Assembly: GCA_910585795.1 (NCBI GenBank) | Contig: CAJUFV010000173.1 | Location: 1-45,366, forward strand | Direction: 5' to 3' | Length of the DNA stretch: 45,366 nt | Source of the DNA: an uncultured Clostridia bacterium | Lineage (GTDB): Bacteria > Bacillota > Clostridia > UBA1381 | Shown here: in pieces, positions 44,301 to 45,366 of the stretch | Layout: each line of letters opens with the position of its first letter | Numbering within the stretch: the stretch's first letter is position 1 | Made by a program: the position numbers and the translations under genes | Notes under the pieces: model-generated | The model's database searches: none | Told to the model about the DNA's origin: nothing | The model's input: the letters and a program-made list of their open reading frames with translations, nothing else

Positions 44301-45366
44301 TCTGTTATGCACGCCATTTGTTGAATCAACATAACAATCTCTGTCATCAGTCCACGCACCTAACGCCGAGCCATCCGGCATTGCTCCGTACTGATTGCTG
44401 AATTTTGTATTGATATGAAGTGATTTATCTTCTGCTGCTCTGCTGTATGCGCCCGACTGCAACTCATATTCCGTTTTTGTATAGTCACTTAAATCCTTAT
44501 AGAACAGTTTTTCTGCAAATCTGGCGTTTGCAATAGCACTATCGTTCCATGAATCATATTTGTCAAAATTTTCGGAGTATATTACTCTATTGTCTGAATC
44601 GCTTAAGCTAACCGTTACAGAAACTTCTGCTGTTTTGTCAGATTCATCGTTTCCTGATACTGCCGTAATATAATAACTATGGGTAACCCCTTCTGCCATA
44701 TCAGCACTATCAGTGTACTGATATACATCAGTTCCTAACTCTATCAATTCAGTTCCGTCGCGATATATCTTATATCCTGTTGGCGTGCCTACACTTGGTT
44801 TTTCCCATGTTAATTTAACTGCCAACTTCTTGGCAATTTGTACAGCTTTAAAATTCTCCGGTATGCTTATAACACTCAACGGGCGGATAAATTCAGACAC
44901 ATCATGATTCGTTAATATTTCGCGAAGCTGATAAGTATGCTCTGCTCCGGCATCCGGTCCTTCATCTGTATAGCTTGTTTCATCTGCAGCAAGCTGAGCT
45001 ATTCTTGTTCCGTCCCTAAAAATTTCAATGCCTGTACAATTCGCCGATTGTCCTGTCCAACTAAACGAAACGCTGTTATCCGTAACACTGGAATCCACCG
45101 GCTTTATCGTTGTTGCAAGCGGCTGTCTTACCTCATAGCGATATGTAAAGCCGCCGTCTTCTACAAATAAAATCGGATTTACTTCTCTTCCATCGTCCAG
45201 TTGTCTTGCTGATAAGGTTTCCGACTCATACTTTTCAAAATCAGTCGTTGCTTTTCTATTTGTTACAGTATTACCACTTTTTTCAGTAACAAGATATACA
45301 TTTTTTGTGTCTTCACTTTCACCGTTTATGTAGCCTGCCATATCGGTCAAAGTCTGTCCGTAGTTA
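38319..45366 (-). CDS. Giant SLH surface protein with FN3, cohesin-like and uncharacterised C-terminal domains (5' end outside window)
   Basis: The frame is open to the right edge (NYGQTL before the first visible TTG), so the N-terminus and signal peptide are missing; about 2348 residues are visible. Counting from the TTG at 45350, residues 1-250 are a beta module plus two FN3 domains. A LamG-like domain (250-510) follows, then a second copy of the first module with FN3 domains (510-875) and a CBM-like domain (875-1055: KNTGWNFVRIPLKDLP). Next are a Big-type Ig domain (1055-1165), a cohesin-like domain (1165-1300: ETVCGFDIEISYDGSLLQLF), a Gly/Ser/Thr/Pro linker and three SLH repeats (about 1345-1530: YGDSTFRPDNAITREEFVTI). 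A second, degenerate SLH-like set (to about 1735) precedes about 610 uncharacterised beta-rich residues. It should cover the cell surface, binding glycans and possibly other proteins. Confidence 0.88.
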   Translation of the reverse strand, partial: NYGQTLTDMAGYINGESEDTKNVYLVTEKSGNTVTNRKATTDFEKYESETLSARQLDDGREVNPILFVEDGGFTYRYEVRQPLATTIKPVDSSVTDNSVSFSWTGQSANCTGIEIFRDGTRIAQLAADETSYTDEGPDAGAEHTYQLREILTNHDVSEFIRPLSVISIPENFKAVQIAKKLAVKLTWEKPSVGTPTGYKIYRDGTELIELGTDVYQYTDSADMAEGVTHSYYITAVSGNDESDKTAEVSVTVSLSDSDNRVIYSENFDKYDSWNDSAIANARFAEKLFYKDLSDYTKTEYELQSGAYSRAAEDKSLHINTKFSNQYGAMPDGSALGAWTDDRDCYVDSTNGVHNRVMADSNTTAMNDSERYLHIAFSAAQDPATPDSVSGEKSAGLNVTFEFMADKANSGDNDKEFELLHWYNQGYRGTLNVTYQVPMSAGKWVNYDYVFDKTANTLDIYMNGYLVVQGMDLSVKFNKVYGVKRLNFQVRDMNTSNTRDIDVYLDDIKVEYCEENPRVSPYSTFGDAAMISGASEMYVDSETGIIYNNGQSLSDMKSYIQDKNVYLMAEAASSTTNRIQVEKYSSNSLDAIKLTDGRTVSPILCVEDGDFTYYYEIKQPEKTNIKLDVIDVAQDSIMLGWNEKSDNCESIEVFRDGKKLAEVDSSVQSYEDKDVVQGQIYEYSVREVLEDGNKTKFSAVRSSFISSIGRPENYTAVSVSNQLAVKLTWEAPRYGTVTGYEIYRNGTLLTEVGADVHEYTDSSNLKAGNEYAYSVVAVGENSDKSDKTSEISIVADIISPPQNVSATDDEGNVKISWNAVEGAVGYEIYRNGTLAAKTSDCSYVITDCADDTFYEFYVKAVNELEQQSRNSETVKYVKHNAKLAVFSNIFDDTLGDGWSYMRTNGAEIESGAEYSAIGTSGVCIGFNSNNFNGQSAGFAAANALNLSKIKDSSAEIRFMMYVPKDFDISKLDFGVAQTYSGETKLEAKVEIENYVKNTGWNFVRIPLKDLPAKGTYISGYKTYESKFDYAKVTEIGFFSDIRGLAKNACIMVDEMTILSNQPPEVLSVKANGALLENGDVISGQTNQFSVKFDSKMDNSRMSSDTMMVVCENKKVPSIVEYNEKTDEYVIYLLDNLAANKKYSVVVEKTLSEGGVTQTEKYSLEFTTDSTISTGKIVKNTDLNLKSVGGKTNEVIEQNLEFSGGAANETVCGFDIEISYDGSLLQLFKGDVKIADALKDSGITVTSDVGRLRISRTVDKLNNISLKDGIGTFAIGLLKNGSSQISATGKLYCYYSDTDTVKEIEVNGSATITATSGSSGSNVGIGGSSGGGNRPTIGETQIPTTPTFPNELPTDKTTFSDISSVEWARDGILYLSEHNIINGYGDSTFRPDNAITREEFVTIIVKAFGMETENVDCDFSDVNPSDWYYGYVSAAVNAGVVAGMGGNIFGAGKTISRQDMCVIINRIIESQNLLIDEEYSKLEFTDDNQIADYAKEAVSKLQQMGIVNGMGDNMFIPQGDVTRAMAAKVMYQMLQGENSPIEKSDIKITAASRGALKEAERLEKLGFLDADEIDTNQEQMSKAAFVKTAIRMYLSNNPASSYDKVDFKDVVPGEFAANEIQLALDTGLIEKADNFYPTNPISYDEAIKIIVKVLGYDAFAESKGYIGAAADADVLKGVNSKFELKDALKLLDNALDSYIVINTSTGSSIDKDRTLLTQAGIVKKKADIVNVDIWNNIIEIDNGMSYATENIDLGVIPEGRANIYMRNSDDVVIYIDVLGDTKVVYDFIEYINKDQSKQDIYPSGIKKMSLRNTGETFVVDEDAKITLNENAVAGKYINSFAKVIIKDKEIVKVDAYSLRTGGLIYRADKNEIKYVSDEMNENVISGFEDLPELEIYIDGVRSSNILDLKANMVFDYWCNEDESRFIIVASSRSVKGKMERSSSSSIYVDGTEFEMSEDNPLIVQSYVSKKYSAQEDYKNLMGKNVEIYIDDNKYARFIKSDEALSEMNEFYGVVLGAWTTDSGEDHEVRVHKITGNAGEAVYKLASKLKAGSLNVDDMASVAKNYDGMGFLKFTLNSKGEITKAEIPENWGYKRTVNKFEKNAVITGMSFKKATMFALMEIDGQFTVKHITFNNIEETRVVGGEVTMVSDFNLRDNPVPRFIALTTNSDKLCNSYTKIAMLESTDTIVDDNDEIKVRLNFTGGQSYMATPEFVEKHGLNKRCLVRFYDKMIGEDPFYVASVYDLSGDPENWQTDTYSPGKNQAFFKMDSIRYRDEDIIQFEIAGEPTETFMVHEGATIYEYNPRTGKCERRALEDIKKGDPCWCYIVDWEPKGVEKLYYISSGMTPSNND
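42985..43738 (-). repeat. Second copy of the internal module of the giant surface protein
   Basis: This stretch encodes NNGQSLSDMKSYI, then VEDGDFTYYYEIKQP and two FN3 domains, parallel to 44605-45366. The protein similarity is clear, the DNA similarity moderate, so the duplication is old. Confidence 0.7.
44605..45366 (-). repeat. First visible copy of the internal module of the giant surface protein
   Basis: It encodes NYGQTLTDMAGYI, VEDGGFTYRYEVRQP and two FN3 domains, matching 42985-43738 segment by segment. The module probably continues beyond the right edge. Confidence 0.7.

Overview
The window looks like a chromosome segment of a low-GC, Gram-positive anaerobe of the class Clostridia. 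The reasons are strong purine-rich ribosome binding sites before almost every gene, AT-rich intergenic DNA, surface proteins anchored by S-layer homology (SLH) domains, large serine recombinases, and a polysaccharide-degrading gene set typical of gut or rumen Clostridia. A Monoglobus-like bacterium would fit, but that is a guess from style and not from any marker gene. Nearly all genes lie on the minus strand; the clear exception is an IS3-type transposase. I saw no rRNA, tRNA or CRISPR array.

Region 1 (1-7996) is accessory DNA. It begins with a small defence-like group: an edge-truncated gene, an abortive-infection (Abi_C) gene that appears split by a frameshift, and a DUF4238 gene. A one-ORF IS3-family transposase follows on the plus strand. 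The gap 3579-3947 is not empty. It holds a near-consensus promoter, three hairpins and a strong terminator on the minus strand with no gene behind them, so it is either a small RNA or an attenuator that has lost its gene. Next come a flavodoxin, a pRiA4b ORF-3-like protein, a HipA-like kinase without a HipB partner, an unknown acidic protein and a BRO-type antirepressor.

Region 2 (8096-14228) is the integration module of a mobile element. It has a sigma-70-like factor with palindromes in front of it and a GC-rich, gene-free stretch of about 300 bases that looks like structured RNA. A tiny ORF precedes a triplet of large serine recombinase genes, of which the middle one lacks the catalytic domain. 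Two small ORFs follow, one of which imitates a recombinase N-terminus but lacks the catalytic serine. I could not define att sites.

Region 3 (14229-45366) is a long leftward carbohydrate cluster. Its intracellular part has a ROK sugar kinase, mannonate dehydratase (uxuA), fructuronate reductase (uxuB), an acetyl-esterase-like hydrolase, N-acetylglucosamine-6-phosphate deacetylase (nagA), a GH20 hexosaminidase, two GH3 enzymes (one with permuted domain order), a GH37-like enzyme, a six-hairpin glycosidase and a GH2 enzyme. None of these has a signal peptide, so they probably act on imported oligosaccharides. The mix of GH2, GH20, nagA and uxuAB suggests a substrate containing both hexuronic acid and N-acetylhexosamine. 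No transporter, transcription regulator, uronate isomerase or KDG kinase lies in the window. The upstream part encodes exported proteins: a calcineurin-like phosphoesterase, an SLH-anchored clan GH-A hydrolase, and a giant surface protein with FN3, cohesin-like and SLH domains that runs off the right edge.

Two structural signals cross region 3. A family of imperfect palindromes of about 100 bp sits directly before four genes (three full copies and one partial). Short 3' tails of a second SLH gene and a second GH2-type gene flank the phosphoesterase gene, recording an old tandem duplication and deletion.
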